64,000 nt of DNA, taken from the NCBI RefSeq assembly GCF_001007995.1, contig NZ_CP011389.1:2766501-2830500 (forward strand). Direction: 5' to 3'. The notes under the pieces are model-generated. The model saw only the letters and a program-made list of their open reading frames with translations, was not told the DNA's origin and did no database searches. Every line of letters starts with the position of its first letter. Within the stretch, counting starts at the first letter, position 1. The translations under genes were made by a program, and so were the position numbers. Shown piece by piece: positions 50,022-60,785 of this stretch. This DNA is from Deinococcus soli (ex Cha et al. 2016). Lineage in GTDB: Bacteria > Deinococcota > Deinococci > Deinococcales > Deinococcaceae.

Positions 50022-51248
50022 ATGACCACCCCCGCCCCGGACCGCCTGTGGAACCGTTCCTTCCTGCTGTGGTGGCTGGGCAGCGCCCAGAGCGCCCTGG
50101 GCACCGCGCTGGCCGGGATCGCCACCAGTTTTCTGGTGCTGCACCAGACCGGCAGCGCCGGGAAGATGGGCGTGAACCTCGCGCTGGCGCTGCTGCCCGG
50201 GCTGCTGTCCCCGCTGTTCGGGACGCTGGTGGACCGCCTGCCCCTGAAGGTCCCGCTGATCCTGGGCAACGTCCTGCGCGGCGCGCTGCAACTCACGGTG
50301 GGCCTGCTGGCCCTGCGCGGCCCCGTCCCGCTGGAACTGGTCTACGCGGCGTCGTTCCTGACCGGCCTGATCGGCGCGTTCTACTCGCCCGCCGCGATGG
50401 GCGTCACGCCCCGCCTCGTGCCCCGCGAGCAGTTGCAGCGCGCCACCGGCCTGATGCAGGGGGGCACGCAGGTCTTGCAACTGGTCGGCACGGTGGGGGG
50501 CGGCGCGCTGGTCGGTGTGATGGGCAGCGCCCCCGCTCTGATCTTCGACGGCCTGGGCTTCCTGCTGTTCGCCGCGCTGCTGCCCCTCGTGACCCTGCCC
50601 GCTCGCGGCGCCGCGCCAGCCGGGGAAGGGTTCTGGATGTCCTTCCGCGCGGGCCTGGACTATGCCCGCCGCAGCCCCCTCACGCTGGGTCTGCCGGTCC
50701 TGGCATTCTTCCTGAACGCCGCGTTCGCCCCCATGGAGATGCTCATGCCCGCCCGCATGACCGCCCTGGGTGCCGGAGCGCAGGGCTTCGGGCTGTTCTT
50801 CGGGCTGCTGCTGGCCGGACTGGCCGCCGGGAGTTTCGCCATGGCGGCGCTGGGGGACCGTGTGGACGCCCGCCGCCTCAGCGCGCCCGCCTTCGCCGCC
50901 CTGGGCGTGACCGTCCTGCTGCTGAGCCTGACGCAGACGCCCGCGCAGATGTACGTCCTAGCGTTCGTGATGGGCCTCGTGAACGCCGCGCTGAACCTCT
51001 CGATCAGCATGATCTTCCAGAAGCGCGTCGATCCCGCCTACTACGGCCGGGTGGGCAGCCTGCTCGGGATGGTCAGCATGGCGGGCATGCCCCTGGCGAT
51101 GCTGCTCCTCGCGCCCGTGGCCGACCGCGTGCCCGTGAGCACCGTGTTCGCCGCGGCCGGGAGCCTCACCCTGCTGGCGGCGGTGGGCTGGGCCGCGCTG
51201 CTGCGCCGCGACCACGCCCCGCCCACCCCGCTGGCCGCGCAGGGCTGA
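50022..51248 (+). CDS. MFS transporter (multidrug efflux-like)
   Basis: A 408-aa, twelve-segment membrane protein. The first loop carries the MFS motif GTLVDRLPLKVPLILGNV near 67-84, and the N-terminal SFLLWWLGSAQSALGTALAG resembles the DHA3/TetV-type efflux proteins. No lipid- or drug-specific residues can be read. The gene is convergent with a helix-turn-helix regulator 3 nt away, which may or may not control it. Confidence 0.9.
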   Translation: MTTPAPDRLWNRSFLLWWLGSAQSALGTALAGIATSFLVLHQTGSAGKMGVNLALALLPGLLSPLFGTLVDRLPLKVPLILGNVLRGALQLTVGLLALRGPVPLELVYAASFLTGLIGAFYSPAAMGVTPRLVPREQLQRATGLMQGGTQVLQLVGTVGGGALVGVMGSAPALIFDGLGFLLFAALLPLVTLPARGAAPAGEGFWMSFRAGLDYARRSPLTLGLPVLAFFLNAAFAPMEMLMPARMTALGAGAQGFGLFFGLLLAGLAAGSFAMAALGDRVDARRLSAPAFAALGVTVLLLSLTQTPAQMYVLAFVMGLVNAALNLSISMIFQKRVDPAYYGRVGSLLGMVSMAGMPLAMLLLAPVADRVPVSTVFAAAGSLTLLAAVGWAALLRRDHAPPTPLAAQG

Positions 51249-51251
51249 AGG

Positions 51252-51878
51252 TCACCCGTCCCCCGGCGTGAGGAACACGCCCAGCAGGCGCGGCACGAGG
51301 CCGTCCGCACGCGACTGGGCGTGCTCGTCGAGCCACTCGAACAGGGCCTGCACCCTCGCGTCGAGTTCCTGCGCGTCCGCCGCGCTGAGGTACGCGAGGC
51401 GGTGCGCGCTGATGGCGCTGTCCAGCACGTCCTCGAACCCGTCGAAGTCCAGCGTCACCTGACCCCGGGCGTTCAGGTGGATGTTCAGGGTGCGGCCCGG
51501 CTGCGCGGCCAGCATCCGCCCCACCCGCTCATGCTGCCGCGCCAGCAGGTCGCGGTGCAGGCCCGCCACGAGGTCCGCGAGGGTCGCGTGGTCCGTCAGG
51601 GCGAATGGCACGTGGAACGCCTGCGCCGCCGCCCGGTAGCGTTTCACGGGCCGCCCGGCACGCGGCTGCTCCTGCGTGACGACCACCAGCCCCGCCGCGC
51701 GCAGCCGGGTCAGGCGGTGATGCGCCTGCTGCACGCTCAGGCCGCACGCGCGGGCCAGTTGGGCCGCACTGACCTCACCGCGCAGCAGGTGCCCCAGCGG
51801 CGTCAGCAGCGCCGGGTCGAGCAGCAGCCGCGCCTGCTCCTGCGTACTGGCCGTCAGGGACTGGGGAAGGTCACTCAC
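51252..51878 (-). CDS. winged helix-turn-helix transcriptional regulator (ArsR-like)
   Basis: A 208-aa protein from GTG at 51878. Residues about 10-75 form the DNA-binding wing (EVSAAQLARACGLSVQQAHHRLTRLRAAGLV) and the rest is a helical effector domain with no Cys cluster. CAGACT lies 7 nt before the GTG (minus strand), as expected for a leaderless message; an upstream ATG at 51929 would add 17 residues. It is divergent from recD2 and convergent with the MFS gene, so either could be a target. Confidence 0.75.
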   Translation of the reverse strand: MSDLPQSLTASTQEQARLLLDPALLTPLGHLLRGEVSAAQLARACGLSVQQAHHRLTRLRAAGLVVVTQEQPRAGRPVKRYRAAAQAFHVPFALTDHATLADLVAGLHRDLLARQHERVGRMLAAQPGRTLNIHLNARGQVTLDFDGFEDVLDSAISAHRLAYLSAADAQELDARVQALFEWLDEHAQSRADGLVPRLLGVFLTPGDG

Positions 51879-51951
51879 ATGCCGCAGTCTGCCACCGCAG
51901 GCGGGACCGCGGCGGGCGGATTCCGTCACAGGCGGAGTGCCCGCCCCGCGC

Positions 51952-51957
51952 TATGCT
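51952..51957 (+). promoter_or_regulatory. -10 element of the leaderless recD2 transcript
   Basis: TATGCT is 8 nt upstream of the ATG at 51966. Confidence 0.5.
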
Positions 51958-51965
51958 GAGTGGCG

Positions 51966-54101
51966 ATGTCTGCTGCCGTTCCAACCGAGGCGTTCCGCGT
52001 GACCGGCGGCGTGAATAAAGTGCGGTTCCGCGCCGATTCGGGCTTCACGGTCATGACCGCCCGCATCCGCAACGCCGAGGGCGAGGACCCCGACGCGACC
52101 GTGATCGGCGTGATGCCGCCCCTGGAGGCCGGGGACACCTTCAGTGCCGACGTGCTCATGGAGGAGCACCGCGAGTACGGCTACCAGTACCGCGTGCTGA
52201 ACCTCGTGCTGGAGGCGCAGCCCGCCGACCTGTCCGAGGCGGGCATCGCCGCGTACCTGGAAGCGCGGGTGGGCGGCGTGGGCAAGGTCCTGGCCGGGCG
52301 CATCGCGGGGACGTTCGGCGCGGCGACCTTCGACATCCTGGAGAGCGACCCGGACCGACTGCTGCAGGTGCCGGGCGTGACGGCCAGCACGCTGCACAAG
52401 ATGACCTCCAGCTGGTCGCAGCAGGGCCTGGAACGCCGCCTGCTGGCCGGGTTGCAGGGCCTGGGCCTGAGCATCACGCAGGCGCAGCGGGCCGTGAAAC
52501 ACTTCGGCGAGGCCGCCCTGGAACGCCTGACCGCCGACCTCTTCACCCTGACCGAGGTCGAGGGGATCGGGTTCCTGACCGCCGACAAGCTGTGGCAGGC
52601 GCAGGGCGGCGCGCTGGACGACCCTCGCCGCCTGACCGCCGCGGCCGTGTACGCCCTGCAACAGGCGGCGCAGCAGGGCGGGCACTCGTACCTGCCGCGC
52701 GCCCGCGCGGAGAAGGGCGTGGTGCACTACACCCGCGTGACGCCCGCGCAGGCCCGGCTGGCCGTCGAGACGGCCGTGGAACTGGGTCGCCTGAGCGACG
52801 ACACGCCCCCGCTGCTGGACACCGAGGACGCGCTGCACGACCCCAGCCGCATCTACCTGCCGCCCACCCTGCGCGCCGAGAAGAAACTCGCCAGCCTGAT
52901 CCGCACGCTGATCGCCACGCCCCCCGCCGGGGACGAGTGGACCGTGCCGAAGGGCGCGGCGAAGGGCCTGTCCGCTGAGCAGGCGGGCGTGCTGGACCTG
53001 CTCGCCGAGCACCGGCTGGTGGTCCTGACCGGCGGGCCCGGCACCGGCAAGAGCACCACCACCCGCGCCGTCGCGGACCTCGCCGAGCAGCTGGGGCTGG
53101 AGGTCGGCCTGTGCGCCCCGACCGGCAAGGCCGCGCGCCGCCTGGGCGAGGTGACGGGCCGCGCGGCGAGCACCATTCACCGCCTGCTGGGGTACGGCCC
53201 GGCGGGCTTCCGGCACAACCACCTCGAACCCGCCCCGTACGACCTGCTGATCGTGGATGAGGTCAGCATGTGCGGCGACGGCCTGATGCTCTCGCTGCTC
53301 GCGGCGGTCGCGCCGGGCGCGCGGGTGTTGCTGGTCGGTGACACCGATCAGTTGCCCCCGGTGGACGCCGGGCTGCCCCTGCATGCCCTGACCCAGACGG
53401 CCCCCACTGTCCGCCTGACGCAGGTGTACCGGCAGGCGGCCGAGAACCCCATCATCCGTGCCGCGCACGGCCTGCTGCACGGGCAGGCCCCCGCCTGGGG
53501 CGACCCCCGATTGAACCTCACGGAGACCGAACCGGACGTCGGCGCCCGGCGCGTGGCGCTGCTCGTGCGCGACATGGGCGGCCCCACGCAGGTGCAGGTC
53601 CTGACCCCCATGCGCAAGGGCCCGCTGGGCGTGGAGCTGCTCAACCACCACCTCCAGAGCCTCTTCAACCCCGGTGAGGGCGGCGTGCGTATCGGGGACT
53701 CGCACGCGCGGCCCGGTGACATCGTCGTGCAGACCAAAAACGACTACACCAACGAGGTCTTCAACGGTACGGTCGGCACCGTCCTGAAGGCCGACGGCTC
53801 GCGCCTGACCGTGGACTTCGACGGGAATATCGTCGAACTGGCCGGGGCGGAACTGTTCAACCTGCAACTCGGGTACGCGCTGACCGTCCACCGCGCGCAG
53901 GGCAGCGAGTGGGGCACCGTGCTCGGCGTGCTGCACGAGGCGCACATGCCGATGCTCAGCCGCAACCTCGTGTACACCGCCCTGACCCGCGCGCGCGACC
54001 GCTTCTACGCCGTGGGGTCCGCGACCTCGTGGCAGCGCGCCGCGACCCGGCAGCGCGAAGAACGCTGCACGGCGCTGCTCGAACGTATCCGCGGGCGCTG
54101 A
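51966..54101 (+). CDS. recD2: RecD2-type 5'-3' DNA helicase (SF1B)
   Basis: A 711-aa helicase like the well-known Deinococcus RecD2, not part of a RecBCD complex. The N-terminal region has RecD2-specific helix-hairpin-helix segments (IAGTFGAATFDILESDP, GVTASTLHKM). Helicase motif I is LTGGPGTGKSTTTRA near 355-369, motif Ia LCAPTGKAARRLGE near 382-395, motif II LLIVDEVSMCGDGL near 427-440, motif III RVLLVGDTDQLPPVD near 454-468 and motif VI NLVYTALTRARDRFYAVG near 665-682. It works in repair and replication-stress responses. Start ATG at 51966 chosen over the GTG two codons upstream. Confidence 0.96.
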   Translation: MSAAVPTEAFRVTGGVNKVRFRADSGFTVMTARIRNAEGEDPDATVIGVMPPLEAGDTFSADVLMEEHREYGYQYRVLNLVLEAQPADLSEAGIAAYLEARVGGVGKVLAGRIAGTFGAATFDILESDPDRLLQVPGVTASTLHKMTSSWSQQGLERRLLAGLQGLGLSITQAQRAVKHFGEAALERLTADLFTLTEVEGIGFLTADKLWQAQGGALDDPRRLTAAAVYALQQAAQQGGHSYLPRARAEKGVVHYTRVTPAQARLAVETAVELGRLSDDTPPLLDTEDALHDPSRIYLPPTLRAEKKLASLIRTLIATPPAGDEWTVPKGAAKGLSAEQAGVLDLLAEHRLVVLTGGPGTGKSTTTRAVADLAEQLGLEVGLCAPTGKAARRLGEVTGRAASTIHRLLGYGPAGFRHNHLEPAPYDLLIVDEVSMCGDGLMLSLLAAVAPGARVLLVGDTDQLPPVDAGLPLHALTQTAPTVRLTQVYRQAAENPIIRAAHGLLHGQAPAWGDPRLNLTETEPDVGARRVALLVRDMGGPTQVQVLTPMRKGPLGVELLNHHLQSLFNPGEGGVRIGDSHARPGDIVVQTKNDYTNEVFNGTVGTVLKADGSRLTVDFDGNIVELAGAELFNLQLGYALTVHRAQGSEWGTVLGVLHEAHMPMLSRNLVYTALTRARDRFYAVGSATSWQRAATRQREERCTALLERIRGR

Positions 54102-54345
54102 GCGCGGGGTCTCCGGACCGCCGCCCGAAGACCCGGTGGATGAGGGGGCCCGGCGCTCAGTGGCGCAGTGCACTGTCTACCCATTTACAAGGCTGCCTGC
54201 CGCCTGGCCGAGCAGTGCGCCATGAGTGAACAGTGGGTCAACAAGTATGACATTCCGGTGCGGCGCGGCCAAGACCCGACCCACCCTGCCGGACACCCCG
54301 GGCTGGGGGTGAGATTTTTCGCAGACGGATCTTCATACTGGCCTC

Positions 54346-56343
54346 ATGCGGTCCTCCGAACGAACGCAGGGCGCCACCCTGATCGTCTCCCTGCTGCTGG
54401 TCATGCTGCTCCTCGCGGTGATCATGAGCGTCACCGCGCAGGTCACCCTCTCGGCCCGGCGCTCCAGCAGCGACCAGGAAAGCGTGCTGCGCGCCCAGCT
54501 GGCCGCCGAATCCGGTACCGCCCTCATCCAGGCGCGCGCGCGCGTCATGAGCACCCTGCTGCGCAGCGCGCAGTTCAGTCCCGCCGACACCCCCCTCGTG
54601 CTGAGCGACCTGGCTGCCATCTGCGGCCTGAGCAGCATGCCCGCCGTGGCGGTCGGCAGTGACGTCTGCGACCTGAGCGCCCTGAGCGGCGGCCTGAACG
54701 AGGCCGGTGACGCCCGCGTGCGCCTGCTCGTGCGGGCCGTCGCTCCCGCTGCCTTCGCCGCCGCCGGACTCGACGGCAGCACCGACGCCAAGCGCGCCGC
54801 GTACTGGCGCGAGATGTTCAGCGGCGCTGCCGGCACCAGCCTGAACGGCACCCCCAGCGGCGCCACGTACGCCGCCACGTACGGCCTGCGCCCCACCCGC
54901 CTGACCCGCAGCGGCGTCAGCGAGTACCGCCTGTTCTTCAGCATGCCCGACGCGCAGATCACCGGCGCGGCCGGCACCACCACCCGGCAGGTCCGCCTGC
55001 GCGCCGAGCAGCCCGGCCTGAACCTCGTCATCCAGCGGCCGTCGCTGGCGCCGAACGCCCTGTTCACCAACCACCACTTCGCCTCTCCCGAGGCCGAAGC
55101 GGCCGGCAGCCGCATCACCTTCACCAGCCGCACCATGTTCAGCGGCCCCGTGCACACCAACGGCCAGTTCCGCTTCATCGGCAAACCCTGGTTCGGCGGC
55201 GCCGTCACGAGCGCCGGCTGCCCCGCCGGGCAGATCCAGACGACCGCCACCGGCGACGTCTGCGCCGTGGCTGCCCAGCCCGGCGCGCACTTCGACACGA
55301 CCTTCACCGCCAGTTCCGCCATGACCCCCAGCCCCGACGCCCCCACCTACTGCTACGCGGGCAACCCCGACTGCGCCGGCAACCCCGACGTGGCCCCCAG
55401 CTTCCCGCAGGGCGTCACGTGGAACGCGCCGTTCATGCAGCTGCCCGTCAACGGCAACGACCAGGCGGCCGCCGCACAGACCGGCGGGGTGCTGATCCCC
55501 GGGAACGTCACGAACCTCCAGCTGTACCGCGCGGCCGTCACCGGGCAGGACAGCCAGCGCATCACGTACACCACCGAGGCCGGCGTCACCGTGAACCTCG
55601 CCGTGGGCACCAACCGGAAGCTGCGCATCCAGGACGGCAGCGGCACCTGGGTGCCCGCCGTGCGCGCCGCCGACGGCAGCATCGCCCCCGGCAGCCCCGC
55701 CTCGGACTTCAACGGGGTGGTGTACGTGAATGGCGCCGTGGCGAGCCTGAACGCCGGACCCGACCCGGTCGGCGCGGCCGTCGCGCCCTTCAGCGGCCTG
55801 ACCCTGGCCGCCACCGGCAACATCAACATCACCAGCGACCTGACCTACGCCGACCCGCCCTGCACCGGCCAGCACACCCGCAACGCCGACGGGAGCGTCA
55901 CCCCCGCCACCTGCGCGAACCTGAACGCCACGAACATCCTGGGCATCTACTCCAGCACCGGCAACGTGAACCTGATCAGCCCGAAGGTGGACGCCACGTC
56001 CCGGCTGGGCAACAACCCGAACATCCACGCGGTCATGATGGCCGGCACCGGCGCCGTGCAGGTTAGCGGGTACGGCACCGGCGCCCCCATGGGGAACGTG
56101 AACCTGATCGGCGGGATCATCGAGAACTACTACGGCGCGTTCGGTACGACCAGCGGCAACGTCCAGCAGACCGGGTACGGCCGGAACTTCGTGTTCGACC
56201 CGCGCACCCTGGCCGGCGTGGAACCCCCGTTCTTCCCAACCTCGCGCACGTGGACCATGGCGCTCGTCACGACGCCCACCGGCACCACCCAGCCCACCGA
56301 GCCTATCGACCTGCGCGGCGACACCGTCTCGGAGGCCCCATGA
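54346..56343 (+). CDS. prepilin-like protein with DUF4900-type ectodomain
   Basis: A 665-aa exported protein, first of four prepilin-like genes. The N-terminus ERTQGATLIVSLLLVMLLLA has the prepilin-peptidase-like Gly before a 20-residue hydrophobic helix. The remainder is a long, Asn/Thr/Gly-rich, probably beta-rich extracellular part with a few cysteines (CPAG, CAVA, CYAGNPDCAGN, CTGQ). It resembles PilX-like/DUF4900 proteins found only in Deinococcus-type type IV pilus clusters. CATACT 6 nt upstream of ATG suggests a leaderless start. Its stop overlaps the next gene start (ATGA). Confidence 0.75.
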   Translation: MRSSERTQGATLIVSLLLVMLLLAVIMSVTAQVTLSARRSSSDQESVLRAQLAAESGTALIQARARVMSTLLRSAQFSPADTPLVLSDLAAICGLSSMPAVAVGSDVCDLSALSGGLNEAGDARVRLLVRAVAPAAFAAAGLDGSTDAKRAAYWREMFSGAAGTSLNGTPSGATYAATYGLRPTRLTRSGVSEYRLFFSMPDAQITGAAGTTTRQVRLRAEQPGLNLVIQRPSLAPNALFTNHHFASPEAEAAGSRITFTSRTMFSGPVHTNGQFRFIGKPWFGGAVTSAGCPAGQIQTTATGDVCAVAAQPGAHFDTTFTASSAMTPSPDAPTYCYAGNPDCAGNPDVAPSFPQGVTWNAPFMQLPVNGNDQAAAAQTGGVLIPGNVTNLQLYRAAVTGQDSQRITYTTEAGVTVNLAVGTNRKLRIQDGSGTWVPAVRAADGSIAPGSPASDFNGVVYVNGAVASLNAGPDPVGAAVAPFSGLTLAATGNINITSDLTYADPPCTGQHTRNADGSVTPATCANLNATNILGIYSSTGNVNLISPKVDATSRLGNNPNIHAVMMAGTGAVQVSGYGTGAPMGNVNLIGGIIENYYGAFGTTSGNVQQTGYGRNFVFDPRTLAGVEPPFFPTSRTWTMALVTTPTGTTQPTEPIDLRGDTVSEAP

Positions 56344-56783
56344 CCCGCGTTCACACCCAGGGCTTCACGCTGCTGGAACTGCTGCTGGTGATCGCCATCC
56401 TGGGCATCATCGCGGGCATTTTCGGGTGGTCCCTGCTGGGCAACCTGCGCGCCACGCAACTGCGCGACGCCGCCACCCAGATCAGCGCAGACCTGCGCGC
56501 CGCCCGCAGCGCCACCCTCAAAAGCGGGCAGAGCACCACCGTCACCACCACCCTGAACGCCAGCACGTACACCGTCACGCGCGGCGCCGACACCCGCACC
56601 CGCAACCTGCCCAGCGGCGTGCAGGTCAGCGCCCAGACAGCCGCCGCCGTGCAGTACCGCGCGCCCAGCGGCGTCACCGACGGCACCGGCACCATCTGGA
56701 CGCTGCGCCACCCGGCCAGCGGGCGACTCATGCAGGTCAGGATCGTCGGCCTGACCGGAAAGGTCATCCTGAATGCGAACTGA
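56340..56783 (+). CDS. type IV/GspH-FimT-like pseudopilin
   Basis: A 147-aa prepilin. The type III signal TQGFTLLELLLVIAILGIIA is near residues 6-25, with cleavage predicted after Gly8 and the key Glu5 of the mature protein (in LLELL) present. The C-terminal part (HNLN-like ASTYTVTRG... and PSGVQV) matches GspH/FimT beta strands. ATG overlaps the upstream stop. It likely assembles a pilus or DNA-uptake pseudopilus tip. Confidence 0.85.
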   Translation: MTRVHTQGFTLLELLLVIAILGIIAGIFGWSLLGNLRATQLRDAATQISADLRAARSATLKSGQSTTVTTTLNASTYTVTRGADTRTRNLPSGVQVSAQTAAAVQYRAPSGVTDGTGTIWTLRHPASGRLMQVRIVGLTGKVILNAN

Positions 56784-57192
56784 ACCCCTCACCGCCGGAC
56801 TGACCATCGTCGAGGTGCTCGTCGGCGTCTTCCTGCTGAGCGTCATCGCCGTCGTCGTCCTGAGCCCCCTGACCAGCTTCTTCGGCCTGACCCGCAAGAG
56901 CAGCCAGCAGGTCAGCGCCACCCAGCAGGCCCAGCAGGTCGTCGAGGCGATCCGCGGCGACTGGCTCAACGTGGGCAACTACGACCAGCGCTGCGCCACC
57001 GAGCCGCTGCCCGCAGGCACCACCGTCACCCTCCACAACCTCGACCTCAGCGGCGCCGAGGCCGCGACCGTCACGCTGAACTCCACCTGCACCGGCCACC
57101 CGCCCGACCCCAGCCCCGCGCGGCGCATCAGCGTGCAGGTCAGCGTGAACGGCACCGCCAGCACCCTGAACGTGGACGTGGCCCGCCCATGA
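56773..57192 (+). CDS. type IV pilin-like minor pseudopilin
   Basis: A 139-aa prepilin overlapping the previous gene by 11 nt. The signal is TAGLTIVEVLVGVFLLSVIA near residues 7-26 with Glu5 of the mature chain (IVEVL). It resembles PilV/GspI-type minor pilins by size and by the hydrophobic helix, with two late cysteines (QRCATE, STCTGH) that may bridge. Overlaps the following gene by 4 nt. Confidence 0.83.
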   Translation: MRTEPLTAGLTIVEVLVGVFLLSVIAVVVLSPLTSFFGLTRKSSQQVSATQQAQQVVEAIRGDWLNVGNYDQRCATEPLPAGTTVTLHNLDLSGAEAATVTLNSTCTGHPPDPSPARRISVQVSVNGTASTLNVDVARP

Positions 57193-58013
57193 CCCCTCCC
57201 CGTCCCCACGCCGCCGCGCCCACGCAGGGCTTCACGCTGACCGAACTGCTCATCGGCATCGCGCTGGCGCTGCTCGTGCTGTTCGCGGCGGGCAGCCTGC
57301 TCGTCAGCAGCAGCCGCAGCGCCAGCGACCTGCAGATCCGCAACGACCTGCTGCTCGAACAGCAGGTCGCCGCGAACTACCTGCTCGCGGGCGCCCGCGA
57401 GGCCGCGTACGTGTACCCGAACGGCACGGCCATCAACCTGCCCGCGCACTACTCCACCACCCGCCCGGGCGGCGGCAGCTGGACGGTCGGCGGCAGCGTG
57501 CCCATCCTGGCGTTCATCCAGGCGCCCGAACGGCCCGTGGCAGGCTGCGCCCTGACCACCGCCGACACCCGCCGCGCCTGCTACACCTTCCGCGCGTACT
57601 ACCCCGTCCGCCGGGCCGACTGGACGGCCGCCGCGCCCCCCGAAGCGAACCCCGGCGCCGACCCCGGCAACGACGACCGCTGGGTCCTGGCCGAATTCAC
57701 GCAGGTCCTGAACGCCGTCACGCCCCCCACCGTCACGGGCGCGCAGAACCTCGCGGCGGGCGGACTGAACGGCGCGGCCACCCTGCTGCTCGACTACGTG
57801 CAGCCGGCCGTGCCCGGCCTGCCCGCGCTGCTGGACGCGGTTACGCCGGTCCCGCAGGCGCCCGGCACGGTGCGCGTCACCATGAACCTGAGCCTGAACC
57901 GCGCCGTGCGCGGCCGCGACACCACCCTGCCCGCCCGGCCCGCCGCGACGCCCGCCACCTGGGTGCAGCGCGTGACCGTCGCGCCCCGCAACGTGGGCAC
58001 CCTGGCGCCCTGA
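57189..58013 (+). CDS. type IV pilin-like PilW/GspJ-type protein
   Basis: A 274-aa prepilin, last gene of the operon, overlapping its predecessor by 4 nt. TQGFTLTELLIGIALALLVL near residues 12-31 is a canonical prepilin signal with Glu5. The ectodomain is large for a minor pilin and has three cysteines in its middle (GCALTTADTRRACYTF). PilW and GspJ are typical companions of PilV/GspI and FimT/GspH, which supports reading the four genes as one minor-pilin operon. Confidence 0.85.
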   Translation: MTPPRPHAAAPTQGFTLTELLIGIALALLVLFAAGSLLVSSSRSASDLQIRNDLLLEQQVAANYLLAGAREAAYVYPNGTAINLPAHYSTTRPGGGSWTVGGSVPILAFIQAPERPVAGCALTTADTRRACYTFRAYYPVRRADWTAAAPPEANPGADPGNDDRWVLAEFTQVLNAVTPPTVTGAQNLAAGGLNGAATLLLDYVQPAVPGLPALLDAVTPVPQAPGTVRVTMNLSLNRAVRGRDTTLPARPAATPATWVQRVTVAPRNVGTLAP

Positions 58014-58037
58014 CCGGGCCAGGACGTGCTAGCATGA

Positions 58038-58076
<39 letters not shown>

Positions 58077-58130
58077 CCGTCTCACCTGGGGTGGCCCCCC
58101 GGGCTGGGGGTCAGGCGCTCGCGGTCAGAC

Positions 58131-59771
<1,641 letters not shown>

Positions 59772-59780
59772 ACGCGCACG

Positions 59781-59821
59781 GAAGAGGGGGCGGACTCGCG
59801 GGGCGGGGGCGCCCCCTCTTC
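59781..59821 (+). terminator. terminator after pyrG
   Basis: Perfect 12-bp arms (59781-59792 and 59810-59821) with a 17-nt loop, only weakly T-rich after the stem. Confidence 0.7.
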
Positions 59822-59883
59822 TGGGCTGTAGGGAGTGGAAAGTGGGTGGGCCTTGACGCGGGCAGCCGGGTCGCGCGCACGCT

Positions 59884-59930
59884 GTTGACCATCAACCATC
59901 AACCATCAACCATCAACCATCAACCATCAC
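59884..59930. repeat. tandem heptamer repeat (ATCAACC)n at the coaE 3' end
   Basis: Five complete ATCAACC units (59891-59925) plus partial units at both ends. The repeat supplies the last codons and the stop (59913-59915) of coaE, so it has entered the gene end. It is the same heptamer as in the palindromes at 30551 and 48309. A tandem array of this kind is likely length-variable between strains. Confidence 0.85.
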
Positions 59931-60521
59931 CAGTCCCAGCTGGCGCAGCGCCCTGTCCACCTGCGCCTCGAGGTGGGGGAGGTCGCGGTCGTTGTCGATG
60001 ACGACGGTGGCGCGCTTGCGTTTCTGCGCGGCGGGGAGCTGGCGGGCGTCGCGGGCCAGCACCTCGGCCTCGGTCAGGCCGCTGCGGGCCATGACCCGCC
60101 CCACGCGCAGGTGCAGGGGGGCATCTACGACGATCACGGCGTCCATCTGGGCGTCCAGGCCACCCTCGAAGAGCAGCGGGACGTCCTGAACGACGGCCCG
60201 CGCGCCCTGCCGGGCGGCCTGCGCTTCCAGCGCCGCCATGCGCGCGCGGACGCGCGGGTGCGTGATGGCGTTCAGGTCTGCCAGGGCGGCGGGGTTGCCG
60301 AACACCCGCGCGGCCAGTGCGGCGCGGTCCAGGGTGCCGCCCACGACCACGCCGGGGAAACGGTCGGCCAGCAGAGTGAGCACCTCGGGGTCCTGCGTGA
60401 CCAGCCGGGCCTGCTCGTCGGCGTCCAGCACGGTCAGGCCGCGCGCGCGCAGCAGCTGCGCAACCGTACTCTTGCCCGCTCCGATGGACCCGGTCAGGCC
60501 GATGCGCTGCGTGGTGGTCAT
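59913..60521 (-). CDS. coaE: dephospho-CoA kinase
   Basis: A 202-aa enzyme phosphorylating dephospho-CoA, the last step of CoA synthesis. It has the P-loop [12 protein letters not shown] near residues 9-20, the substrate motif [10 protein letters not shown] near 32-41 and the LID-like region [17 protein letters not shown] near 151-167. TACAGT 7 nt before ATG 60521 (minus strand) supports this start; an ATG three codons upstream (60530) is the alternative. Its last residues are encoded by the ATCAACC repeat. Confidence 0.93.
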   Translation of the reverse strand: MTTTQRIGLTGSIGAGKSTVAQLLRARGLTVLDADEQARLVTQDPEVLTLLADRFPGVVVGGTLDRAALAARVFGNPAALADLNAITHPRVRARMAALEAQAARQGARAVVQDVPLLFEGGLDAQMDAVIVVDAPLHLRVGRVMARSGLTEAEVLARDARQLPAAQKRKRATVVIDNDRDLPHLEAQVDRALRQLGLVMVDG

Positions 60522-60698
60522 GCCCGGCACTGTAGCAGCGCCCCGCCCCGCCTCTCATGGGCGGACGTGGCGGCGCGCGGCCCGGTGGGCCATCAGACGC
60601 CCGTCAAGTGGCGCGGCGACACTGCCCTCATGAATCACCCGGCCGGTCATTTTCCCCCCTCTCACGGGCACTTCACCCCGCCCGAAGCGGTTCTCACG

Positions 60699-60704
60699 TA
60701 TCAT
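60699..60704 (+). promoter_or_regulatory. -10 element before the TPR operon mini-cistron
   Basis: TATCAT is 6 nt upstream of ATG at 60711; no clear -35 is seen. Confidence 0.45.
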
Positions 60705-60710
60705 GCCCGC

Positions 60711-60785
60711 ATGCCCAATCCCGGCAGTGAGCGGATCGCGCGTCCCCAGACGGCCGCGCCGACCCCCACGGAGGTTTCCGAGTGA
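60711..60785 (+). CDS. 24-aa mini-cistron coupled to the TPR gene
   Basis: A short frame ([20 protein letters not shown] and four more residues) following a leaderless-type -10. Its stop TGA overlaps the GTG start of the TPR gene (GTGA at 60782-60785), so ribosomes could reinitiate. It is probably a translational-coupling device rather than a functional protein. Confidence 0.4.
   Translation: MPNPGSERIARPQTAAPTPTEVSE

Noticed and set aside
51951..54173. 740-codon minus-strand frame over recD2
   Set aside because: Antisense to a clear RecD2 gene; no domain or start signal.
54168..54345. Coding gene between recD2 and the pilin operon
   Set aside because: The segment is short, has no promoter-plus-start arrangement, and the only frames run into the prepilin gene out of phase.
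59884..59930. CRISPR-like short tandem repeat
   Set aside because: Units are 7 bp, directly adjacent and without spacers, and the array overlaps the coaE stop; it is a simple tandem repeat. No cas genes are in the window.
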